A DNA stretch of 10,657 bases. It comes from Solirubrobacterales bacterium. Lineage in GTDB: Bacteria > Actinomycetota > Thermoleophilia > Solirubrobacterales > Solirubrobacteraceae. Each line of letters starts with the position of its first letter. The stretch's first letter is position 1. The notes under the pieces were generated by a model that was not told where the DNA came from, did no database searches, and saw only the letters and a list, made by a program, of their open reading frames with translations. The DNA lies in contig JAOPZO010000042.1 of NCBI GenBank assembly GCA_025964065.1, forward strand, positions 1 to 10,657, written 5' to 3'. Below, piece after piece: positions 1 through 4,988 of the stretch. The translations under genes were made by a program, and so were the position numbers.

Positions 1-181
1 CGTCGCGCACGTAGGCGACCGTCCCACGCACGACCTTCGTGACGGGCAGCGCGCCCGTGGCGCACTTCGCCCGCTTCGGCGCCGCGGCCCCGGCCCCGGC
101 CCCGGCCCCGGCGGGCAGGACCAGGAGGAGCGTCGCGAGAACGACGACGGCGACGGCTCGCCGAACGGATGTCAGGAGCAT
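1..181 (-). CDS. Small secreted protein, 5' part only (runs off window)
   Basis: Reading leftward from ATG at 181-179, 60 residues are visible before the window ends. The N-terminus is a clear Sec signal peptide: a short basic start (MLLTSVRR), a Val/Ala/Leu core at about residues 9-22, and a Pro-Ala-Gly-Ala stretch where cleavage is likely around residues 28-34. The mature part begins APKRAKCATG, with one Cys at residue 40 that lies too far from the core to be a lipobox. The Gly-Ala run at the cleavage region is encoded by a GGCCCC tandem repeat. I recognise no family. The start is supported by the signal peptide rather than by a ribosome site, as no clear Shine-Dalgarno is seen. It lies 56 bases beyond the stop of the TVP38-like gene, with palindromes between them, so it could be in that operon or separate. 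The plus-strand reading of this stretch is a low-complexity shadow. Confidence 0.7.
   Translation of the reverse strand, partial: MLLTSVRRAVAVVVLATLLLVLPAGAGAGAGAAAPKRAKCATGALPVTKVVRGTVAYVRD
86..109. repeat. Four-copy GGCCCC hexamer repeat
   Basis: Four perfect tandem copies of GGCCCC at 86-109, followed by a partial unit. On the minus strand it encodes Gly-Ala repeats at the end of a signal peptide. Its length is a multiple of six, so gain or loss of units would change protein length without shifting frame. Confidence 0.85.
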
Positions 182-185
182 GACA

Positions 186-236
186 AGCACCCAAGCACGA
201 ACGGGTGCTCGCGCCAAGGCGCTCGGCCGAGCTCGG
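186..236. other. Inverted repeats between the TVP38-like gene and the secreted-protein gene
   Basis: Three elements fill the 56-bp gap. AGCACCC (186-192) pairs with GGGTGCT (203-209) across a 10-base loop. GCTCGGCCGAGC (221-232) is a perfect 12-base palindrome. CCGAGCTCGG (227-236) is a second palindrome overlapping it. They follow the stop of the gene on the right and precede the start of the gene on the left. There is no T-tract, so an ordinary intrinsic terminator is not shown. Transcript-end folding or a regulator site are both possible. Confidence 0.45.
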
Positions 237-237
237 C

Positions 238-885
238 TCAGTCGCTCCGGCGGGCGCGACGCGCCAGCACGGCGGCCACGACGGTCCCGACGACCCCCGT
301 CGCCACCAGGACCACGAGCCCGACGATCCCGATCGCGCTGCCGCCCTCCCCGAGCCCGTCGCCGATCGCCGTGTAGGAGAACGCACGCGGCGCCGCGCCG
401 ATGACCGTGCCGACCACGACCTGCCAGACCCGCAGGCCGGCGAGGCCGAAGAGGTAGGAACAGGGAGCGTCGGGGATCGCCGGCAGGAGCCGCTGGACGA
501 CGACGGCCCCGACCGCGTGGTGCTGTATCAGCGCTTCGACGACCTTCACGCGCGGGTGGTCGAGGTCCTCCACGCCCGCGCGGCCGGCGTGGCGGGCGGC
601 CAGGACCGCGATCACCGTGGAGCCGACGGTCGAGCCGATCGTGACGAAGAAGCCCGTGGTGGTGCCGAACAGCAGGCCGCTCGCGCCGGCGAGGATCGGC
701 CCGGGGACGAAGAGGCTGCCGAGCACGGCGCCGATCGCGACGTAGGCGAGCGGCGCGGCGGCCCCGAACGGGTCGAGCGCGTCGCGCAGGCCCTCCTCGG
801 AGACGGGCGCGAGGACGAGCACGGCGACCGCGAGGACGCTGAGCGTCGCGACGAACGCCCCGAGGCGTGCCCTGGGACCACGCAC
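238..885 (-). CDS. TVP38/TMEM64 family (DedA superfamily, SNARE-associated) membrane protein
   Basis: A 215-aa integral membrane protein. Residues 10-27 form a first membrane segment. The core starts at about residue 47 with FVPGP (59-63), then AGASGLLFG and a Gly/Thr-rich membrane segment through residue 100, ending AARHAGR. A second conserved block RLLPAIPDAPCSYLFGLAGL (132-151) and GTVIGAAPRAFSY (159-171) follow, with a last membrane helix at 185-206 and a basic tail. This two-block pattern is typical of the SNARE_assoc domain; DedA-superfamily members are linked to lipid scrambling or flipping and envelope homeostasis. The start is GTG at 885-883: no other start codon is near in frame, and a TACGGT -10 element ends 6 bases upstream, which suggests a leaderless mRNA. 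A longer reading to 1167 would run through the neighbouring gene in another frame. It lies 64 bases downstream of the 183-aa gene. Substrate unknown. Confidence 0.87.
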   Translation of the reverse strand: MRGPRARLGAFVATLSVLAVAVLVLAPVSEEGLRDALDPFGAAAPLAYVAIGAVLGSLFVPGPILAGASGLLFGTTTGFFVTIGSTVGSTVIAVLAARHAGRAGVEDLDHPRVKVVEALIQHHAVGAVVVQRLLPAIPDAPCSYLFGLAGLRVWQVVVGTVIGAAPRAFSYTAIGDGLGEGGSAIGIVGLVVLVATGVVGTVVAAVLARRARRSD

Positions 886-897
886 CCGGAGACCGTA
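883..897 (-). promoter_or_regulatory. Leaderless promoter of the TVP38-like gene
   Basis: On the minus strand TACGGT (897-892) is followed by six bases and the GTG start (885-883). This matches the actinobacterial TANNNT -10 placed so that transcription begins at or next to the start codon. No -35 consensus is visible. The same hexamer with near-identical spacing precedes two other genes in the window. Confidence 0.55.
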
Positions 898-949
898 GCC
901 GTCGGTGTGCTCCCGGATGCCGGGAAGCCCGCTCGGGAGCCCGCCGCTG

Positions 950-1501
950 TCAGGGAAGCAGCGCCTCGACCCGCTCGCGGTGCGCCGCGTCGCGGGTGGC
1001 GATGTCCGCGCGCACGCGCGCGGGGTCCAGCGCCCCGATGCTCGCGGCGAGCGCGTCGCCGTCGAGTTCCCGCCCGACGGCCGCGAGCGTGTCCCAGTCG
1101 TCCGCGTCCTGGAGGACCACCGCGACCTCGGCGAGCGCCGGCTCCGGGATCGCGCGCAGGACCGCACGGCAGCGCGGGTGGTCGACCCACCGGGCGACCT
1201 CGGCGAGGTATGCGGGCTTGAGACGGCCGACGAGGCTCCGGGCGGGGCCCTCGGGGAGGTGCGGGGCGATCCGGGCGACGAAGCGCGCCGGCATCCGCTT
1301 CTGCACGACCTTCGCGGTGAGCGCGTCCGGGAGCACGCCGAGGAGCGAGAGGACCGCCGTGAGCGTCTTCGCGTCCCGGGCGTGCCAGGCGTCGGCGACG
1401 TGCTCGGTGAGCACCGCCTCCTGCTCCGGGGTCAGCTCGGCGAGCAGCGGCGCGAGCTCCTCCGGGGTCGCGCCGAGCAGGTGCTCCAGGCGGGCGCTCA
1501 T
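950..1501 (-). CDS. Hypothetical 183-aa helical protein
   Basis: A soluble protein of 183 residues without signal peptide, membrane helix or cysteine. The sequence is rich in Ala, Leu, Glu and Arg in short amphipathic blocks. The middle contains repeated phrases such as RLKPAYLAEVARWV (about 93-106) and IPEPALAEVAVVLQDADDW (about 116-134), suggesting an alpha-helical repeat (HEAT-like) fold or scaffold; that is inference from composition. The start ATG (1501-1499) overlaps the upstream stop in an ATGA arrangement, so the two are almost certainly translated together. The third-position GC bias is strong throughout. I do not recognise the family. The downstream TVP38-like gene begins 64 bases later. 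Another start further upstream would sit inside the 70-aa gene and is unlikely. Confidence 0.8.
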   Translation of the reverse strand: MSARLEHLLGATPEELAPLLAELTPEQEAVLTEHVADAWHARDAKTLTAVLSLLGVLPDALTAKVVQKRMPARFVARIAPHLPEGPARSLVGRLKPAYLAEVARWVDHPRCRAVLRAIPEPALAEVAVVLQDADDWDTLAAVGRELDGDALAASIGALDPARVRADIATRDAAHRERVEALLP

Positions 1502-1710
1502 CCGAGGACCGCCTTCTTCGCGACGCCGCGCAGCGGGAACGGGATCTCCTTGAGCGCCTCGGTCAGCGAGTGCTCGAGCTCCGCGTCGCGCCGCCTGCGC
1601 TCCCGGTCCGCGAGTGCCGTGAGGCCCTCGAGGGTCGCCTCGTCGAGCCCCTGGAGCTCGTCGGGCACCTCGCGCCGCAGCGCGCGCTGGAACTCCGCTC
1701 CCGCACTCAT
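1498..1710 (-). CDS. Hypothetical 70-aa charged helical protein
   Basis: First gene of the leftward run. It encodes 70 residues, highly charged, with a central run LADRERRRRDAELEHSL (about 32-48) likely to form a long helix, and a C-terminus ending LKEIPFPLRGVAKKAVLG. There are no cysteines and no membrane segment. The start ATG at 1710-1708 is chosen because a TACGGT -10 element ends 7 bases before it and the coding bias fades upstream; the longer open frame to 2625 is antisense to a confident plus-strand gene. Its stop TGA (1500-1498) overlaps the next ATG, so it is coupled to the 183-aa gene. The pair may form a complex. No family recognised. Confidence 0.72.
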   Translation of the reverse strand: MSAGAEFQRALRREVPDELQGLDEATLEGLTALADRERRRRDAELEHSLTEALKEIPFPLRGVAKKAVLG

Positions 1711-1764
1711 GTGCAGGACCGTACACGGGCGGTCGCCGGGCACGCCGGGTACGGTCGGGCGATG
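1708..1764. promoter_or_regulatory. Divergent leaderless promoter pair with 8-bp mirror repeat
   Basis: The region between the two start codons is only 51 bp. On the minus strand TACGGT (1723-1718) is followed by 7 bases and ATG (1710). On the plus strand TACGGT (1750-1755) is followed by 6 bases and ATG (1762). The hexamers are the centres of a perfect inverted repeat, GACCGTAC (1717-1724) and GTACGGTC (1749-1756), 24 bases apart. Both fit actinobacterial TANNNT -10 elements with transcription starting at the ATG. A dimeric regulator binding the mirror repeat is an alternative or additional reading. Confidence 0.6.
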
Positions 1765-2886
1765 AGCGCGGACGGCCCGGCCACCCCGATGCACGACGGT
1801 CACCCGCTCCCCGTCATCCGGCTCGGGGTCCACCGCGTGCTCAACCCGCAGGCCGGGGAGCCGGACTTCCTCTCGGCGGCCTCGGGCACCGCCTGGTCCG
1901 CCTCGCGGCTCTACTCCGTCGGGGACGACCAGGCCGCCGTCGCGGAGTACCACCTCGACCCGACCGCGGTGCTCGAGGCGCTGCGGGCCGGTGAGGACAC
2001 GGACATCCTCGAGCCGGGCTACGCCGAGCGGATCATCCCCGACGTGCTGCCGATCGACCCGAAGGAGCGCGCCTCGGCCAAGGCGGACTTCGAGGCGCTG
2101 ACGCTCGTGCGCCGCGGGGACATCGAAGCGCTCGAGCACGAGGCGCGCGACGAGATCCTGCGGCGCTTCCCGCACGGGCTCCTGATGATGTCGGGCTCGG
2201 GCGGCATGAGCTGGTCCGGCGTGCGGCGCTCCACCTGCGTCGTCTACTCCCTCGACGGGATGGGCCACATCTCCGGGCTGCCGACCCGCGTCTCGCTCGA
2301 GCCGCTGCACTGCTCGCTGGAAGAGGGCGACCACATCACGGGCGAGCTGAACATCGAGGGGATGGCCGTCGACGCCGAGTTCCTCATCCTCGCCCAGCGC
2401 GGGAACTCGCTCGACCGGGACGGCAACCCGGCTCGCAACGTCCTCGTCCACCTCGACCTCGGCGAGGTCCTCGAGTCGATCTACACCGACCTCTCGGTGG
2501 GGGCGCTCGAGCTGCGCCACACCCACAGCCACGACCTCGGGCACCTGCCGCTCGAGCTCGGCGGCGAGACCCACGAGGTGAAGCTCGACTTCACCGACCT
2601 CGACGCCGTCACCGACGACCCGCACCGCCGCCTCGTCTTCACCGCGGCCGCCGAGGGCCTCGACGACACGCCCGTGAAGGGGATGATCGCCGGCTCCGCC
2701 GTCGGGGTCGTCTCCGCGGAGGGCGAGCTGCTCGAGATCACGCCGCTCGCGGACCGCTCCATCAAGCTCGAGGGCGTCGACGCGCGCTACAACCCGACCC
2801 TCGGCAGCATCGACCTCCTGCTCGTCTCGGACGCCGACGACCCGGAGGTCCCCGCACCCCTCTTCGCGGCCCGCCTCCTCCCTTGA
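1762..2886 (+). CDS. Beta-propeller-like protein (DUF6929-like), 374 aa
   Basis: A cytoplasmic protein of 374 residues with no signal peptide. Repeated strand-like blocks with aspartate turns suggest a beta-propeller: RLYSVGDDQAAVAEYHL (49-65), KADFEALTLV (107-116), LLMMSGSG (140-147) followed by VRRSTCVVYSLDG, LNIEGMAV (196-203) followed by LILAQRGNS, LVHLDLGEVLESI, and near the end IKLEGVDA (334-341) with LLLVSDADDPEVPAPLF (352-368). The set GDD, D-EAL, GSGS-like, NIEG-QRGN and EGV-SDADDP reminds me of bacterial proteins annotated DUF6929 or phytase/esterase-like propellers; this is from memory, unverified. The catalytic role, if any, is unknown. The start at 1762 rather than 1570 is set by a TACGGT -10 six bases upstream. 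Met10 (1789-1791) is a less likely alternative start. The gene is divergent from the 70-aa gene; a tRNA follows 43 bases downstream. Confidence 0.85.
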   Translation: MSADGPATPMHDGHPLPVIRLGVHRVLNPQAGEPDFLSAASGTAWSASRLYSVGDDQAAVAEYHLDPTAVLEALRAGEDTDILEPGYAERIIPDVLPIDPKERASAKADFEALTLVRRGDIEALEHEARDEILRRFPHGLLMMSGSGGMSWSGVRRSTCVVYSLDGMGHISGLPTRVSLEPLHCSLEEGDHITGELNIEGMAVDAEFLILAQRGNSLDRDGNPARNVLVHLDLGEVLESIYTDLSVGALELRHTHSHDLGHLPLELGGETHEVKLDFTDLDAVTDDPHRRLVFTAAAEGLDDTPVKGMIAGSAVGVVSAEGELLEITPLADRSIKLEGVDARYNPTLGSIDLLLVSDADDPEVPAPLFAARLLP

Positions 2887-2929
2887 GCGCAGGCGAGCCG
2901 GGGGACGTGCGACAATCCCCGGGCCCCGT

Positions 2930-3003
2930 GGCTGGGTAGCTCAGCTGGTTAGAGCGCACGACTCATAATCGTGAGGTCGGGGGTTCGAGTCCCCCCCCAG
3001 CTA
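2930..3003 (+). tRNA. tRNA with anticodon CAT (elongator tRNA-Met most likely)
   Basis: A complete 74-base cloverleaf. The acceptor strands are GGCTGGG (2930-2936) and CCCAGCT (2996-3002) with a G-U closing pair, and the discriminator is A3003. The D arm GCTC/GAGC (2939-2942, 2952-2955) holds loop AGCTGGTTA. The anticodon stem CACGA/TCGTG (2957-2961, 2969-2973) holds loop CTCATAA with anticodon CAT at 2964-2966. The variable loop is AGGTC, and the T arm GGGGG/CCCCC (2979-2983, 2991-2995) has loop TTCGAGT. CCA is not encoded. The acceptor lacks initiator features (position 1 is paired and there is no GGG/CCC anticodon stem), so it is not tRNA-fMet. A CAT anticodon is also carried by tRNA-Ile2 after lysidine modification, and this cannot be excluded by eye. 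Confidence 0.95.
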
Positions 3004-3086
3004 CTCGCAGGAAAGGCCCGCAAAAGCGAGCCCTCCTTCGTTCCAGAACGAGCGCCGAACTGATGAGACGCCGCGCCGTCGACCGC

Positions 3087-3123
3087 GCCACTGCCCATTG
3101 CTGCCCGAACGACGGGCAGTGGC
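3087..3123. promoter_or_regulatory. Two mutually exclusive hairpins upstream of the 127-aa gene
   Basis: GCCACTGCCC (3087-3096) is perfectly complementary to GGGCAGTGGC (3114-3123) across 17 bases. Inside that loop a second copy of CTGCCC begins CTGCCCG (3101-3107), which pairs with CGGGCAG (3113-3119) across a 5-base loop. Both stems use the same right arm, so only one can form. The stretch lies 84 bases after the tRNA and 28 bases before the start of the next gene. There is no T-run. A leader switch, a transcript-end structure for the tRNA or a protein-binding palindrome are all possible. Confidence 0.45.
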
Positions 3124-3151
3124 CGCCGGACACTCGGGCAGGATGTGGCAC

Positions 3152-3535
3152 ATGGACGAGCTCGAAGAGCAGGCGATGGCGACCGCGCGAGAGCGCCAGC
3201 GGGAGGCAGCGTTCGGTCTCGGTGCGGTCTACGTCGGGCCGCCGAACGACCTGGAGGACTACGACGGCTGGTCCGGCATGTTCGCGGTGTCCGACGGGAC
3301 CCACGACGTCCTCGTGCTCGCCAGCGTGCCCTCCTTGCCCGGCTTCCAGCACTACTCACAGGTGGACGTCGAGGTCGCGGCCGAGCTGTTAGAAGGCCTC
3401 GGCGCCCGCGTCGATAACCACCGGGAGGACCGGGCGGTCGGGCTCGTCGAGCTTGGCCAGGACGAGCGCGGAGTCAACCTCAAGAGGTACTGCGTCGGAG
3501 AGGACCTTGCCCGCCTCCTCCTGCCCCGGGCCTAG
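3152..3535 (+). CDS. Hypothetical 127-aa acidic protein
   Basis: A soluble 127-residue protein. It starts with a helical charged stretch (MDELEEQAMATARERQREAA). A likely alpha/beta middle follows: GAVYVGPPNDLEDYDGWSGM, then DVLVLASVPSLPGF, then a helix EVAAELLEGLGARVDNH, and a C-terminal part ending in EDLARLLLPRA. No catalytic motif, signal peptide or membrane segment is seen and I do not recognise the family. The ATG at 3152 is preferred because AGGA (3140-3143) lies 8 bases before it. ATG at 3143 overlaps that ribosome site and would add only MWH. Its TAG (3533-3535) abuts the convergent toxin gene, which overlaps it by 3 bases if the toxin frame is restored. Confidence 0.72.
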   Translation: MDELEEQAMATARERQREAAFGLGAVYVGPPNDLEDYDGWSGMFAVSDGTHDVLVLASVPSLPGFQHYSQVDVEVAAELLEGLGARVDNHREDRAVGLVELGQDERGVNLKRYCVGEDLARLLLPRA

Positions 3536-3590
3536 GCGCTGAGGCGCGCGGCTGCCACGGAGACTCTCGGCGGCGGGTCGGAGACGCCTT

Positions 3591-3869
3591 CTACGAAGTC
3601 GCGATACGCGCGGCCCCGGGGCAGCACGCGAAGGACGGAAAGCTGCCGGTGTTCGCCTCGAGCCGGTACAGCACGCGCCAATCGGCGACGCGGAGGCGGA
3701 ACTGTCCTGGGCGGCCACTGAGTGCCCGCACGTCTCCCCGAGGCACATCGCCGACCAGAAGGTCGAGGGCGGCGAGGACGCGTCGCCGGACCGGCGGGTC
3801 GAGCCGCTTCAGGTCCCGGGCCGCCTGCGTAGTGAAACCGACGGCGTAGCCGGCCGGTGGGGTCGTCAT
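3591..3869 (-). CDS. RelE/ParE-family toxin with C-terminal frameshift
   Basis: Second gene of a toxin-antitoxin pair. Residues 7-70 show the family pattern: YAVGFTTQAARDLKRLDPPV, RRRVLAALDLLVGDVP, VRALSGRPGQFRLRVADWRVLYRLEANTG. RelE-type members cut mRNA at the ribosome and ParE-type members poison gyrase; which applies cannot be told here. After EANTG the open frame reads SFPSFACCPGAARIATS and stops at 3591. Shifting frame there by one base instead gives SVLRVLPRGRAYRDFVEGV, exactly the expected last strand with its Arg and Tyr, continuing to TAG at 3534-3532. The point lies near 3639-3645 (ACCGGCAGCTTT on the minus strand); one inserted base would restore it. So the encoded protein lacks the C-terminal residues usually needed for activity, or there is a sequencing error. 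The start ATG is 33 bases past the antitoxin stop, with a weak ribosome site. Confidence 0.82.
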   Translation of the reverse strand: MTTPPAGYAVGFTTQAARDLKRLDPPVRRRVLAALDLLVGDVPRGDVRALSGRPGQFRLRVADWRVLYRLEANTGSFPSFACCPGAARIATS

Positions 3870-3902
3870 GCCGGCACGTGATCCGTGCGGGCTACCGAGC
3901 GC

Positions 3903-4130
3903 CTACGCGTCGAGCTCGGCGCGCAGGTCCGCCAGCGAGATCGTCTCGCCGCGATCGGCTTGCTCGATCGCAGCCGCGGTCTCGGCCGCGTCATCGTCGT
4001 CCTCGTCGTCTATCGGTGCGTCGCGGTGCAACGCCTCGAAACGGTGGCGCGCGAGCACCGCGAGCGCGTCTCGCGCCTCCGCCTCGGTGAGGCGATCGAC
4101 CTGCTCCCGGAGCTGCTCGCGCGCGGTCAT
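3903..4130 (-). CDS. Type II antitoxin of the RelE/ParE pair
   Basis: A 75-aa, strongly acidic protein upstream of the toxin, the usual antitoxin-first order. It begins with a helical segment (MTAREQLREQVDRLTEAEARDALAVLARHRFEAL, residues 1-34), has an acidic linker containing DDEDDDD (about 42-48), and ends AAAIEQADRGETISLADLRAELDA. This C-terminal phrase, a helix then GETISLADLRAEL, resembles the toxin-wrapping tails of RelB/Phd-like antitoxins. No classical ribbon-helix-helix start is evident, so the exact antitoxin class is open. AGGGG just upstream of the ATG (4130-4128) is a good though close ribosome site. A TAACCT hexamer at 4146-4141 could be the -10. The gene lies beside a tRNA-like fragment, so the pair may have come with a mobile element. 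Confidence 0.78.
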   Translation of the reverse strand: MTAREQLREQVDRLTEAEARDALAVLARHRFEALHRDAPIDDEDDDDAAETAAAIEQADRGETISLADLRAELDA

Positions 4131-4146
4131 GACCCCTAGGAGGTTA
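4131..4146 (-). promoter_or_regulatory. Putative antitoxin promoter -10 and ribosome site
   Basis: On the minus strand TAACCT (4146-4141) fits TANNNT, and 10 bases separate it from ATG (4130). The separating bases include AGGGG, a ribosome-site-like run immediately before the start. No -35 consensus is seen. The element is partly inside what would be the upstream part of the tRNA-like fragment. Confidence 0.35.
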
Positions 4147-4160
4147 CGCCGGGGTGCGCC

Positions 4161-4184
4161 GCAGGTTCAGATCCTGTCGGGGGC
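4161..4184 (+). other. tRNA 3'-end-like fragment, putative attachment site
   Basis: A T arm is recognisable: stem GCAGG (4161-4165) and CCTGT (4173-4177) around loop TTCAGAT, followed directly by CGGGGGC (4178-4184), which is exactly what the 3' acceptor strand of a tRNA beginning GCCCCCG would be. The preceding GGTGCGCC could be a variable region. No 5' half (acceptor, D arm or anticodon arm) exists upstream; that place is taken by the antitoxin start. The G at loop position 58 departs from the near-invariant A. Arg and Lys tRNAs often have this acceptor and T arm. Such orphan 3' ends are what tRNA-targeting integrases leave at one end of an inserted element. Confidence 0.5.
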
Positions 4185-4185
4185 T

Positions 4186-4238
4186 GGAGTTCCCCCGTTC
4201 GCGTAGACCACAAGGATCCACGAAAGCGGGGGAACTCC
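4186..4238. repeat. Long inverted repeat, 12-bp perfect arms
   Basis: GGAGTTCCCCCG (4186-4197) is perfectly complementary to CGGGGGAACTCC (4227-4238). The stem continues inward as TTCG (4198-4201) with CGAA (4221-4224), after a 2-base bulge on the right side, giving 16 paired bases around a 19-base centre. It begins two bases after the tRNA-like acceptor strand and sits between it and the broken excisionase gene. No T-run follows either arm. It may be integrase arm or excisionase sites, a mobile-element end or a strong transcript hairpin. Confidence 0.8.
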
Positions 4239-4249
4239 TTGGCGGTCCA

Positions 4250-4412
4250 TCACTCGGTGAGACGTTCGGGCTCGAAGCGGACGTCCTTGCCGAGCCGCAC
4301 CTGCGGAATCCGGTTGGCCCCGGGCCTCCGCCGGCACCCAGGACGCCGGCACTTCGAGGAGCGCGGCTGCGGTGCCGGCGTCGACGAGGCTCGGCAGCTG
4401 TCGGGTGGCGAT
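4250..4412 (-). pseudogene. Decayed excisionase/AlpA-like DNA-binding gene
   Basis: Minus-strand translation from 4412 gives IATRQLPSLVDAGTAAALL then EVPASWVPAEAR. After dropping one G from a GGGG run (the CGG GGC of the R-G codons) the frame continues ANRIPQVRLGKDVRFEPERL then TE and TGA at 4252-4250. This is the well-known small helix-turn-helix of excisionases and AlpA-like proteins: a helix with AA-LL-VP-SWV, then a recognition helix and the wing RIP-VRLG--VRF-P--L. Three defects are present: no usable start codon (ATC where ATG would be expected, TGA 27 bases further upstream in frame), a one-base insertion in the middle, and TGA where the family normally has a Trp just after the last conserved Glu. 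It points toward the tRNA-like fragment about 65 bases away. An integrase gene, expected between, is absent. Confidence 0.6.
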
Positions 4413-4426
4413 GCCGTTACGACGGT

Positions 4427-4645
4427 CTACGCGCCTTCAGCCTCCACCGCAGCGCGCGCCCCGTCGAACCCCACCTTGCTGTGGGTCCCGTCGCAGAAGG
4501 GCTTGTTCGTCGAGCCGCCGCAACGGCAGAGGAAGACGGTGTCCTTGCCCTCGAGATCGATCGGCGTGCCGTCGTGGTCGGTCAGCACGAGCGCGCCAGC
4601 GCCGGTGACCTTGAGCGGGCCGTTCTCCAGAGCAGTGATGTCCAT
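4427..4645 (-). CDS. CDGSH iron-sulfur domain protein, 72 aa
   Basis: A small one-domain protein. Residues 39-54 read CRCGGSTNKPFCDGTH, an exact match to the CDGSH signature C-x-C-x2-[S/T]-x3-P-x-C-D-G-[S/A/T]-H. The three cysteines and the last histidine would bind a [2Fe-2S] cluster, as in the mitoNEET family. The N-terminal half (MDITALENGPLKVTGAGALVLTD, then DGTPIDLEGKDTVFL) is the usual strand-rich lead-in, and KVGFDGA follows the motif. Length is normal for single-motif bacterial members. They are soluble and thought to act in iron, redox or cluster transfer; the partner is unknown. ATG at 4645-4643 is chosen as the canonical N-terminus. A GGTGGAG stretch lies 14 bases upstream, so ribosome-site spacing is long. 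No gene is coupled to it closely: the decayed excisionase starts 15 bases past the stop, and upstream is an unexplained stretch. Confidence 0.9.
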   Translation of the reverse strand: MDITALENGPLKVTGAGALVLTDHDGTPIDLEGKDTVFLCRCGGSTNKPFCDGTHSKVGFDGARAAVEAEGA

Positions 4646-4988
4646 CGGCGCAGCTTGCTCCACCTGGGCGCCTCGCGCAAGGATGCGGTGCAAGCAGCTC
4701 GGCCTGCTGCTCCTCGTCGAGGCTGTCGCGGGATCTCGATCGGCGCGCTCGCGTGGACCGAGGGCCACCTCGCCGTCGGCAGCCACGCGGCGCCTCCGCT
4801 GCCGAGGGTCCTTCCTCTCCGGGAGGACGGCGGGTCGAGCTCGATCTGCCGCTGCGGCGAGCACAGCGGGATCTCGCAGCGATGCGCCAGGCCGCCGGGG
4901 ACGAATGGTCCGATGAGCTCGCTGATCGACGGGCAGGCGACCGCCCCGATGATCGGATCGGTCGGGATGCGGCGCCGACCTCGGTCGG
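4646..4988. other. 343-bp stretch without a confident gene; possible degraded minus-strand ORF
   Basis: No convincing gene. One minus-strand frame is worth noting: GTG at 4992-4990 overlaps the regulator's TGA (GTGA), and for about 50 codons the frame keeps strong third-position GC bias, reading ACPSISELIGPFVPGG, then HRCEIPLCSPQRQIELDPP. After about 4800 the bias fades and the frame runs on into the CDGSH gene to a stop at 4582. In the third minus-strand frame (neither this ORF nor the CDGSH frame) DSLDEEQQAELLA appears around 4700, again with coding-like bias. A frameshifted remnant is possible. A small hairpin, CCGAC/GTCGG at 4975-4988, directly follows the regulator's stop, without a T-run. 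Confidence 0.4.

Noticed and set aside
238..1167. Extended 309-residue version of the TVP38-like protein
   Set aside because: The extra N-terminus is an Arg/Ser-rich shadow of the 183-aa gene; GTG at 885 with a -10 fits better.
1570..1761. Upstream extension of the propeller protein
   Set aside because: It is antisense to the coupled 70-aa gene and lacks natural composition; ATG 1762 has a promoter in position.
2898..2922. CCGGGG/CCCCGG hairpin as terminator of the propeller gene
   Set aside because: The stem is only 6 bp with a 13-base loop, has no T-run and sits where the tRNA promoter should be.
2949..3359. Minus-strand open frames across the tRNA ending in GGTRTPDLTIMSRAL or GGLEPPTSRL
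   Set aside because: These are the classic false proteins produced by reading a tRNA gene on its antisense strand.
3636..3648. Programmed frameshift in the toxin
   Set aside because: No classical slippery heptamer or strong downstream structure is visible at the shift point; deletion or read error is simpler.
4167..4352. Minus-strand open frame ending VVYANGGTPAPDRI
   Set aside because: It is the other frame of the broken excisionase running into the antisense of the tRNA-like fragment. Its ending is the same antisense-tRNA artefact, which in turn supports the tRNA origin of 4161-4184.
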